Assembly (NCBI GenBank): GCA_030431185.1
Contig: JAUIJO010000213.1
Location: 1 to 5,083, forward strand
Direction of reading: 5' to 3'
DNA: 5,083 bases
From: Gammaproteobacteria bacterium
GTDB lineage: Bacteria > Pseudomonadota > Gammaproteobacteria > Xanthomonadales > Xanthomonadaceae
Shown: positions 1-4,845 of the stretch, piece by piece
How the letters are laid out: every line of letters starts with the position of its first letter
How positions within the stretch are numbered: the first letter of the stretch is position 1
The notes under the pieces: generated by a model
Databases searched by the model: none
Told to the model about the DNA's origin: nothing
What the model saw: the letters and a program-made list of their open reading frames with translations, nothing else
Made by a program: the position numbers and the translations under genes

Positions 1-96
1 CAGCCGGTATTTCTTGTCCCAGATGTCCAGGGACGCGGGCTGCAACTGGATATCCCTTGCCGCCGGCTTGACTGCCTCGAGGCGCACCGTACTCAT
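1..96 (-). CDS. nrdA: Ribonucleoside-diphosphate reductase large (alpha) subunit, N-terminal fragment
   Basis: This is the first 32 codons of a gene that runs off the left edge. It reads MSTVRLEAVKPA at the start and ends in LDIWDKKYRL, which I recognise from memory as the N-terminus of the large subunit of xanthomonad ribonucleotide reductases. The enzyme reduces ribonucleotides to deoxyribonucleotides for DNA synthesis in the cytoplasm. No catalytic residue lies in the window, so class I (with an NrdB partner) and class II (B12-dependent) cannot be told apart. The ATG at 96 has AGGAG at 108-112 (11 nt away) and AGGA at 102-105 (5 nt away). A second in-frame ATG at 129 would add 11 residues and has its own GGAGG at 136-140. 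I chose 96 because the family usually begins MSTVRLE. The NrdR-box match upstream (414-429) independently supports a reductase identity. Confidence 0.65.
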   Translation of the reverse strand, partial: MSTVRLEAVKPAARDIQLQPASLDIWDKKYRL

Positions 97-361
97 GCTG
101 TTCCTGTCTCCTCGTTCGGGCCCGGCCATGCCGTGCCTCCAGATGATGGTGGGTCTTACTGGTGTCGGTCCCCGGGGCCGCCTGTGTCCGGGCTTCGCGG
201 GGCCTGGGCCCCCTGCGGCGCATCGGCGGAAACCGACGCACATGCCCGCAGCTGCGTGATCCGCGCCACGGACGATCCTGTTGTCATTGCGGCCATCGGC
301 TGTGCCTGTGCCATTGCGCGCCACACCCCCAATGCGGGCGTCGAGCCAACCCGGGCACCGG

Positions 362-381
362 GGCTTGCAAGAGGCTTGCAA
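362..381. repeat. Tandem 9-bp direct repeat, one helical turn apart
   Basis: GGCTTGCAA occurs at 362-370 and again at 373-381, 11 bp start to start, with a 2-bp GA spacer. A partial third copy, GGCTTG, lies at 388-393. On the minus strand, which is the transcribed leader of nrdA, it reads TTGCAAGCC twice. Repeats set one turn apart suit cooperative binding by a regulator on one DNA face, but I recognise no known binding motif, and chance in GC-rich DNA is possible. Confidence 0.55.
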
Positions 382-397
382 ACCCTAGGCTTGGGCT
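382..397 (-). promoter_or_regulatory. Possible second, degenerate NrdR box
   Basis: ACCCTAGGCTTGGGCT keeps the outer C, CTA and TxG positions of the NrdR consensus but only about half of all positions match. Its value is its place: it lies exactly 32 bp from the strong box at 414-429, about three helical turns, and tandem NrdR boxes are typically spaced this way. Without that spacing I would not have called it. Confidence 0.3.
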
Positions 398-413
398 CCC
401 GTCGCGATCACAA

Positions 414-429
414 CCACTAGATGTTGTGT
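414..429 (-). promoter_or_regulatory. NrdR box upstream of nrdA
   Basis: The 16 bases CCACTAGATGTTGTGT match 13 of 16 positions of the NrdR consensus as I recall it, ACACTATATATTGTGT, and the inner CACTA and TTGTG arms are intact. It also sits inside a longer imperfect palindrome at 409-428 (CACAAC, NN, CTAG, NN, GTTGTG). NrdR is an ATP/dATP-sensing zinc-finger/ATP-cone repressor of ribonucleotide reductase genes. The box lies at about +9 to +24 relative to the start predicted from the promoter at 444-472, where a bound repressor would block initiation or early elongation. Confidence 0.7.
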
Positions 430-443
430 CGCTGCGGGAGTTC

Positions 444-472
444 AAACTACGCGCGAGCCGGGAGGGTGTCAA
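444..472 (-). promoter_or_regulatory. Sigma-70 type promoter for nrdA
   Basis: On the minus strand a perfect TTGACA (467-472) is followed by a 17-bp spacer and TAGTTT (444-449), which keeps the three most conserved -10 positions (T, A and final T). The predicted start is near 437, giving a leader of roughly 340 nt to the ATG at 96. The NrdR box directly downstream supports this as the regulated reductase promoter. Confidence 0.55.
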
Positions 473-560
473 CGCTTTTGGCGATCGATCCGGGGCCATC
501 GGCGGGGAAGCCGCCCAACGGCGGGCTTCGTGGCGGATGCGCGCGCCGGGTCCGAGGGAA

Positions 561-576
561 TGTGACGCAGCTCACT
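561..576 (+). promoter_or_regulatory. CRP/Clp-type binding site upstream of the protease gene
   Basis: TGTGA-CGCAGC-TCACT matches the CRP half-site arrangement TGTGA-N6-TCACA at 9 of 10 defined bases, and the flanking AA (559-560) and T (577) also fit the longer consensus. Xanthomonads carry Clp, a CRP homologue that recognises essentially the same sequence and responds to cyclic di-GMP. The centre is about 164 bp before the chosen protease ATG. If the A/T-rich stretch at 613-620 supplies the -10, the site falls near -58 to -62, which is class I activator geometry. Confidence 0.5.
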
Positions 577-732
577 TCCTGGAATCCGTCCACCGGCCGC
601 GCATTTCATCCCTTATTAAACGAGGATTCGCGAAACTGAACGTGAATGCGCCACCGGGCCTCCGGGCCGCGGCGCCCGCCGTTTCCACTACTGTGTGCCG
701 ATCCATTGGCCGAGACCCCAGCCGGTTTGCCC

Positions 733-2169
733 ATGACCCACGCCTCCAAGACCCTGCTCGCCCTCACCCTGGCCGCCGCGTTCGGCGGATTCACCGCCAC
801 CGCCATCCGCGAGGCGATGCAGGCGCCGGCGGACGCCTCGCCCGTGGCGCCCGCCCCGGTGCCGGCCGCCACGGGTGCGCTGCCGACATCGGTGGGGGGC
901 AGCCCGCTGCCCACGCTGGCGCCGATGCTGGCGAAGGTCACCCCGACCGTGGTCAGCGTGCATACCAAGCAGCGCGTCCGGGTCAGCCCCTTCGGCAACG
1001 ACCCGATGTTCCGCCGCATGTTCCCCGAGCTGACCCAGGACCGCATCAACGAGTCCCTGGGCTCGGGAGTGATCGTCGATGCGGCCAACGGCTACATCCT
1101 GACCAACCACCATGTCATCGAGGGCGCCGACGAGGTCTCGGTGACCCTGGCCGACGGCCGCACCCTGCCCGCCGAGTTCGTCGGCTCGGACGCCGACACC
1201 GACATCGCGCTGATGCAGGTCAAGGCCAGCGGGCTGGCGGCCGTGCCGCTGGCGAGCGCCGACACCCTGCGCGTGGGCGACTTCGTGGTGGCCGTGGGCA
1301 ACCCCTTCGGGATCGGCCAGACCGTGACCTCGGGCATCGTGTCCGCGGTGGGGCGCTCGGGCCTGCGCGGCCTGGGCTTCCAGAATTTCATCCAGACCGA
1401 TGCGTCGATCAACCCGGGCAACTCCGGCGGTGCGCTGGTGAACCTCAACGGCGAACTCGTGGGCATCAACACCGCCAGCTTCAACCCGCGCGGCAGCATG
1501 GCCGGCAACATCGGCCTGAGCTTCGCGATCCCCACCGGCATCGCGCGCAACATCATGGACCAGCTGATCGCCAACAACGGCGTGGTGATCCGCGGCACGC
1601 TCGGCATCGAGACCCAGGACGTGACGCCGGCGCTGGCCGACGGGCTCGGGCTCAGCGACGCGCGCGGCGCGGTGGTGACGCGCGTGTTCCGCGATTCGGC
1701 CGCCGCCGCGGCGGGGCTGAAGGTCGGCGACGTGGTGCTGGCGGCGGACGGCCGTCGCATCGACGACCATGATGCCCTGCGCAACTTCGAGGGCCTGCAG
1801 GCGGTCGGCCACGAGGTCGCGCTCGACATCAGCCGCGACGGCAAGCCCATGCGGCTCACCGCCGCCCTGCGCGAACAGCCCCGCAGCCTGTCCGGCGCGG
1901 ACCTCGACGAGCGCCTGGAAGGCGCGGTGTTCGCCGAACTGCCCGAACGCCTGCGCCAGGCCGGCGCCAACGGGGTGATGGTCGAGTCGGTCGAGCGCGA
2001 CAGCCGCGCCGCCGGGAACGGCCTGCGCAGTGGCGACGTGGTGGTCGCCGCCAACAGCGGGCAGTTCGACGATCTGCCGGGCTTCCGCGCCAGCTTCACA
2101 CGACCTCCGGCACAGTTGGTGCTCCGGATCGTGCGCGGCGGTCGTCCGTACAACGCCATGATGCGGTGA
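733..2169 (+). CDS. DegQ/MucD-like periplasmic serine endoprotease (Do/HtrA family)
   Basis: This 478-residue protein is an HtrA-family protease and chaperone that degrades or refolds misfolded periplasmic proteins. A short hydrophobic segment after MTHASK (residues 7-24) acts as a signal peptide or anchor, followed by an Ala/Pro-rich linker. The trypsin-like domain carries the full triad: His127 in TNHHV, Asp157 in TDIAL and Ser231 in GNSGG, at spacings (30 and 74) close to those of E. coli DegP. PDZ1 spans about 289-380 and PDZ2 about 396-471. The short loop after SPFGNDP and the overall length fit DegQ/MucD better than DegP with its long LA loop or single-PDZ DegS. An in-frame ATG at 646 would add 29 residues, but those codons look non-coding (CTA, TGT, TTT, TTG) and precede the hydrophobic segment, so I chose 733. 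Neither start has a good ribosome-binding site. Confidence 0.92.
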   Translation: MTHASKTLLALTLAAAFGGFTATAIREAMQAPADASPVAPAPVPAATGALPTSVGGSPLPTLAPMLAKVTPTVVSVHTKQRVRVSPFGNDPMFRRMFPELTQDRINESLGSGVIVDAANGYILTNHHVIEGADEVSVTLADGRTLPAEFVGSDADTDIALMQVKASGLAAVPLASADTLRVGDFVVAVGNPFGIGQTVTSGIVSAVGRSGLRGLGFQNFIQTDASINPGNSGGALVNLNGELVGINTASFNPRGSMAGNIGLSFAIPTGIARNIMDQLIANNGVVIRGTLGIETQDVTPALADGLGLSDARGAVVTRVFRDSAAAAAGLKVGDVVLAADGRRIDDHDALRNFEGLQAVGHEVALDISRDGKPMRLTAALREQPRSLSGADLDERLEGAVFAELPERLRQAGANGVMVESVERDSRAAGNGLRSGDVVVAANSGQFDDLPGFRASFTRPPAQLVLRIVRGGRPYNAMMR

Positions 2170-2172
2170 TTC

Positions 2173-2186
2173 CGGGGTCCGCCCCG
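2173..2186 (+). other. Small GC hairpin just after the protease stop codon
   Basis: CGGGG-TCCG-CCCCG forms a perfect 5-bp stem with a UNCG-type tetraloop 3 bp after the TGA at 2167-2169. There is no T-run after it, so it is not a standard intrinsic terminator. It could stabilise the 3' end of the protease message or partly separate protease expression from the genes at 2219 onward. It is short enough to be chance. Confidence 0.25.
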
Positions 2187-2218
2187 CCATTCGACGCTCC
2201 CCCAGAAGAGGAACACCC

Positions 2219-2578
2219 ATGAGCCCCACCTCGACCGAATCGATGAAGTCCCACCTTGGCGAAGCCGGCACCCATGCCAAGCACGCCGCCAGCCACTCCG
2301 CCGACGCCCTGCGCGGCGCGACCGGTGCGGCCGCCGACGAACTGCGCCTGGGCAAGGCCAACGTCAAGGCCGACCTGGCCGATGGCGCCCTCGCCGGCCT
2401 CGCCGCAGCCGAGGAGATGGGCAGTGCCGCCAAGGAGCAGATGGATGCCTTGATGGACAAGAGCCGCGACCTGATCGACAGCGCCGCCGAACTGGTGCGC
2501 GAGCGCCCGCTGGCGTCCTTCGGCGTGGCCTTCGCGGCGGGCTTCGTGATCGCCAAGCTCGCCCGCAGCAGCAAGTAA
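2219..2578 (+). CDS. DUF883 (YqjD/ElaB-like) C-tail-anchored membrane protein
   Basis: This 119-residue protein has an Ala-rich, charged, helical body (about residues 25-92) and one C-terminal hydrophobic helix (about 98-115), entered by RERPLASFG and closed by a basic KLARSSK tail. That layout, the Gly-spaced helix (GVAFAAG) and the size fit the DUF883 family. In E. coli, YqjD, ElaB and YgaM are inner-membrane, tail-anchored proteins induced in stationary phase, and YqjD has been reported to bind ribosomes. That function is inferred here from family membership only. The start has a good AAGAGGA at 2206-2212, 6 nt before the ATG. The next gene begins 6 bp after its stop and is YqjE-like, mirroring the E. 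coli yqjD-yqjE order. Confidence 0.82.
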   Translation: MSPTSTESMKSHLGEAGTHAKHAASHSADALRGATGAAADELRLGKANVKADLADGALAGLAAAEEMGSAAKEQMDALMDKSRDLIDSAAELVRERPLASFGVAFAAGFVIAKLARSSK

Positions 2579-2584
2579 GCCTCG

Positions 2585-3244
2585 ATGCAGCCCGTTCCCC
2601 CTAAGGCGGCCCCACCGGTCGACAAGGGGCTGTCCGATGCCGAGCGGGAAGCGCTCAAGGCCGAAGTCCGGGCCCGCGAGGCGGCGCGCCGCGCACGCCT
2701 CAAGGAAGAGGCCGAGCGCCCCGACGACGACGGCCCCGAGCCCGACGTCATCGAGGCCCTGCAACAGCTGGGCGAGACCAGCAAGGCGGGCGCCAAGGCC
2801 GCGCTGGACGCGACCAAGGCGTTCCGCTCGCTGGTGTCGGCGGATTTCTCGCTGGCGCGCAGCGCGCTTGGGCGGACCCTGGCCTTCACCGGCGTGGCGA
2901 TCGTCTTCGGTGGCTCTGCGTGGTTGCTGCTGATGGCGGCCTTGATCGCGGTCCTCAGCGGTCCCTTCGGCATGACGATGACCGGTGCGGTGCTGGCGAC
3001 CGCGGCGCTCAGCTGTCTGGCCACGTGGTTCTCCGCCTGGCAGGCGATGCGCTATTTCGAGCACACCCGCATGCAGGCCACCCGGCGCCAGCTGGCGCGG
3101 CTGGGGATCGGCGAACTGGCCGACTTCATGCCGAAGATGGATTCGGCGCGCTCGGCCCGGCACAGCGCGCGCGACGAACCGCCCGTTGGCCCCGATGGCA
3201 AGCCTCCGCGCGACGAGCGCGGAGTCGAGGTGACGCCGCCATGA
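2585..3244 (+). CDS. YqjE-like membrane protein, putative holin superfamily III (DUF1469)
   Basis: This 219-residue protein has three parts. The first is a charged, probably coiled-coil N-terminal region (about residues 17-48, rich in Arg, Glu and Ala) followed by an amphipathic stretch. The second is a pair of hydrophobic helices at about 99-125 and 131-155 joined by a short SGPFG turn. The third is a polar, Pro/Arg-rich cytoplasmic tail. Paired helices of this kind directly after a DUF883 gene are the hallmark of YqjE. Despite the phage-holin label on the superfamily, nothing phage-like lies nearby. It is longer than E. coli YqjE (about 130 residues) because of both tails. The start has no clear Shine-Dalgarno and lies 6 bp after the upstream stop, so translation is probably coupled. 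Its TGA overlaps the ATG at 3241. Confidence 0.72.
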   Translation: MQPVPPKAAPPVDKGLSDAEREALKAEVRAREAARRARLKEEAERPDDDGPEPDVIEALQQLGETSKAGAKAALDATKAFRSLVSADFSLARSALGRTLAFTGVAIVFGGSAWLLLMAALIAVLSGPFGMTMTGAVLATAALSCLATWFSAWQAMRYFEHTRMQATRRQLARLGIGELADFMPKMDSARSARHSARDEPPVGPDGKPPRDERGVEVTPP

Positions 3245-3303
3245 GCCCCATCCGGCAGGAGACCGCACACATGACCCCCACGCCACGCCGGCATACGCCA
3301 TGA
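3241..3303 (+). CDS. Possible 20-residue mini-ORF overlapping both neighbours by ATGA
   Basis: This short frame reads MSPIRQETAHMTPTPRRHTP. Its ATG overlaps the TGA of the YqjE-like gene (ATGA, 3241-3244) and its own TGA overlaps the ATG of the next gene (ATGA, 3300-3303). GAGGTGA at 3227-3233, 7 nt before the ATG, is one of the best Shine-Dalgarno matches in the window, and an internal in-frame ATG at 3271 has AGGAG at 3257-3261. The gene at 3300 has no Shine-Dalgarno of its own, so this frame could carry ribosomes across the gap by termination-reinitiation. The peptide is polar and basic with no membrane segment. It may be a relay or an artefact rather than a functional protein. I recognise no homologue. 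Confidence 0.4.
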   Translation: MSPIRQETAHMTPTPRRHTP

Positions 3304-3659
3304 GTTTCGACAAGCTCATCAGCAAGGTGCACCAGGCCGAGGATGCGGTTGAAGCGCACGAACGCGCCTTCGGTGCCGACCTGCGCCAGTTCAAGCGCTC
3401 CTGGCGCGCGATGTGGACGCCCGGCCGGATCGTGATCGCCGGCATCGTCAGCGGCTTCGCGGTCGGCCGCAGCCAGCCCCTGCACATTGCCGCCAACAGC
3501 GGCAGCATGCTGCGGGTGATCTCCACCGTCTCGACCATGTTCGCCGGCACCGGCGCGCGCCAGGCCGCCGACGAGGCGGAGGATGCCGCGGACATGGCCG
3601 CGCACGCCGCGGTGGCCGCGGACGACGACGTCGGCCCGATCGCGCCGCCCGGTCCATGA
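3300..3659 (+). CDS. Small membrane-associated protein of unknown function (position of YqjK)
   Basis: This 119-residue protein begins with an amphipathic charged helix (MSFDKLISKVHQAEDAVEAHE), then a conserved-looking SWRAMWTPGRIVIAGIVSGFAVG segment. Its hydrophobic part (about residues 43-57) is short for a full transmembrane helix but could be one, or a re-entrant anchor. A second moderately hydrophobic helix (about 65-83) precedes an acidic, Ala-rich C-terminus. I think I have seen relatives in xanthomonads under the uninformative name 'sip-5', but I cannot confirm that. It follows the YqjD/YqjE-like pair, the place held by yqjK in E. coli, though I see no sequence match. It has no Shine-Dalgarno and starts by ATGA overlap with the mini-ORF. 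It ends by ATGA overlap with the permease gene. Function is unknown. Confidence 0.68.
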   Translation: MSFDKLISKVHQAEDAVEAHERAFGADLRQFKRSWRAMWTPGRIVIAGIVSGFAVGRSQPLHIAANSGSMLRVISTVSTMFAGTGARQAADEAEDAADMAAHAAVAADDDVGPIAPPGP

Positions 3660-4786
3660 ACGCAAGCGCCAGCGGGGAGCCGTCGCCCGGGGAAGGACTG
3701 CCCGAACCCGGCCCGCTGGTGCCCGGCGACGCCAGCGTGCCGCCGCCCCGCCCCCGTTCGTCCACGGCGATGGTGGTGGTGGCGACGCTGGGCGTGTGCT
3801 TCACCCTGTGGGCGGCGCAAGGCCTGGTCCTGCCGATCCTGCTGGCGATGTTCTTCGCCCTCGTGGGCAACCCCATCATCCGTGGCCTGCGCCGGCTGTG
3901 GATCCCGCGCTTCCTCGCGGCCCTGCTGGTATTGCTGGGCGGCATGAGCCTGGCCGGCCTGCTCGCCCTCCAGTTGGCCGAACCGGCATCGGAATGGGTT
4001 CGCCAGGTGCCGCGCGAGATGCACGAGCTGGCCCCCAAGCTGCGCGAGCTGTCCAAGCCGATGCAGGACGCCAACGAGGCCGCCGTCAACATCGCCCGCG
4101 CCGCGGGCGGCGAGGACGGCAAGCAGCCCGAGGTCGTCCGCACCGAGGTCAACGACCCGTACAAGTCGCTGACCGCGACGCCGAAGATGGTCGCCTCGGT
4201 GCTGGCGGTGGTCCTGCTGACCCTGTTCTTCATGATCTACGGCGACGACCTGGTGCGGCATGCACTGGCGCTGCTGCCGGGCCGGCAGCAGAAGAAGGTG
4301 ACGGTGGAGATCCTCAACTCCATCGAACGCGAGATATCGCGCTACGTGCTGACGATCAGCGTGATCAACGTGGTGGTGGGACTGGTCTTCGCGGGCGTGC
4401 TGTACCTGCTCGGGGTCCCGCTGGCCGAGGCGCTGTTGTGGGGCACGATGGCCGCGATCCTGAACTTCGCGCCCTACGTCGGCCCGCTGATCGGCATGCT
4501 GGTGATGCTGCTGATGGGCTTCGTGGCATTCGACGATCTGTGGCGTTCGCTGTTGCCGGCCGCCATCTACCTGGCGATCCACACGCTCGAGGGCCAGATC
4601 ATCACCCCGATCGTGCTGGGCCAGCGCATGCGCCTCTCGCCGCTGGTGCTGATCCTGTCGCTGATGCTGATGGGCTGGCTGTGGGGAATCGTCGGCCTGC
4701 TGCTGGCGGTGCCCCTGCTCGTCTGCGTCAAGCTGGTGCTGGAGCGGATCGAGGGCATGGACGGCTGGGCCCGCCTGCTGGAATGA
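3656..4786 (+). CDS. AI-2E family transporter (PerM/TqsA-like permease)
   Basis: This 376-residue polytopic inner-membrane protein belongs to the AI-2E transporter family (PF01594). A Pro-rich 37-residue N-terminus precedes hydrophobic helices at about 38-75 and 86-108. A charged, soluble middle region (about 110-175) follows, then helices at about 179-196, 233-254, 257-293, 297-310 and 328-360. Family signatures are visible: NFAPYVGPLIG (270-280), LEGQIITPIVLGQRMRLSPL (311-330) and WGIVGLLLAVPLL (343-355). TqsA exports the quorum signal AI-2, but most members have other or unknown substrates, including Na+/H+ exchange in some, so no substrate is claimed. The chosen ATG overlaps the preceding stop (ATGA at 3656-3659) and lacks a Shine-Dalgarno, which points to coupling. 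An alternative start is Met39. It is the last gene of the coupled set. Confidence 0.88.
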   Translation: MNASASGEPSPGEGLPEPGPLVPGDASVPPPRPRSSTAMVVVATLGVCFTLWAAQGLVLPILLAMFFALVGNPIIRGLRRLWIPRFLAALLVLLGGMSLAGLLALQLAEPASEWVRQVPREMHELAPKLRELSKPMQDANEAAVNIARAAGGEDGKQPEVVRTEVNDPYKSLTATPKMVASVLAVVLLTLFFMIYGDDLVRHALALLPGRQQKKVTVEILNSIEREISRYVLTISVINVVVGLVFAGVLYLLGVPLAEALLWGTMAAILNFAPYVGPLIGMLVMLLMGFVAFDDLWRSLLPAAIYLAIHTLEGQIITPIVLGQRMRLSPLVLILSLMLMGWLWGIVGLLLAVPLLVCVKLVLERIEGMDGWARLLE

Positions 4787-4822
4787 CCCGGCCCGGGGCC
4801 GCTGGATACATCGGCGGTTGCG

Positions 4823-4845
4823 GCGCCCATGGTTAGAATGGGCGC
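4823..4845 (+). promoter_or_regulatory. Inverted repeat and -10 element abutting the HAD gene start (leaderless promoter)
   Basis: TAGAAT at 4834-4839 matches TATAAT at 5 of 6 positions, and a start 7 nt further on would be exactly the A of the ATG at 4846, so the transcript should be leaderless. No good -35 is present at the usual distance, though a G at 4832 partly fits an extended -10. The same bases lie in a perfect 8-bp inverted repeat, GCGCCCAT (4823-4830) and ATGGGCGC (4838-4845), with a 7-nt loop. No Shine-Dalgarno precedes the ATG, in keeping with a leaderless message. Confidence 0.5.

Larger units (their letters stand above)
97..732. other. Divergent intergenic region between nrdA and the protease gene
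   Basis: About 640 bp separates the two divergent genes, and I find no convincing gene in it. Long open frames cross it on both strands, but they have no recognisable protein content and are what high GC produces by chance. The nrdA-side signals lie at about 382-472 (promoter, NrdR boxes, 9-bp tandem repeat). The protease-side signal is the CRP/Clp-type palindrome at 561-576 and a possible A/T-rich -10 near 613-620. Between 97 and 361 the nrdA leader holds only short GC-rich inverted repeats, for example GGGGCC/GGCCCC at 199-212 and an imperfect 7-bp stem at about 220-240. None of them has a T-run that would make it an intrinsic terminator. Confidence 0.7.

Noticed and set aside
130..380. Cobalamin riboswitch in the nrdA leader (a GGTGCC and a stretch resembling a B12 box, AGTAAGACCCACC, on the minus strand)
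   Set aside because: The B12-box likeness needs an inserted base and several mismatches, and the other hallmark elements (the GGGAA/GGTG-ATCC stem and the CCCGCxACTGT core) are missing.
581..609. Extracytoplasmic sigma-E type promoter (GGAATCC near 581) upstream of the protease
   Set aside because: Only GGAA of the -35 matches and the downstream TTTCAT lies at an unsuitable distance with a poor -10.
162..1772. Long plus-strand open frame (536 codons) overlapping the intergenic region and the protease
   Set aside because: Its translation is Arg/Pro/Gly/Ala-rich low-complexity text typical of a shifted frame in GC-rich DNA, and it overlaps the well-supported protease frame.
2585..3244. Phage remnant, because the YqjE-like protein falls in a holin superfamily
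   Set aside because: No lysin, integrase, structural gene, att repeat or composition change is nearby, and the DUF883 neighbour fits the chromosomal yqjD-yqjE arrangement.
688..4582. Very long minus-strand open frames (688-3024, 1092-2216, 2096-4582)
   Set aside because: They lie antisense to genes with clear catalytic motifs and membrane segments, contain His/Arg/Gln-rich filler, and show no recognisable domain.
4787..4822. Intrinsic terminator after the permease gene (GGCCCGGGGCC at 4790-4800)
   Set aside because: The stem is only 4 bp and no T-run follows.
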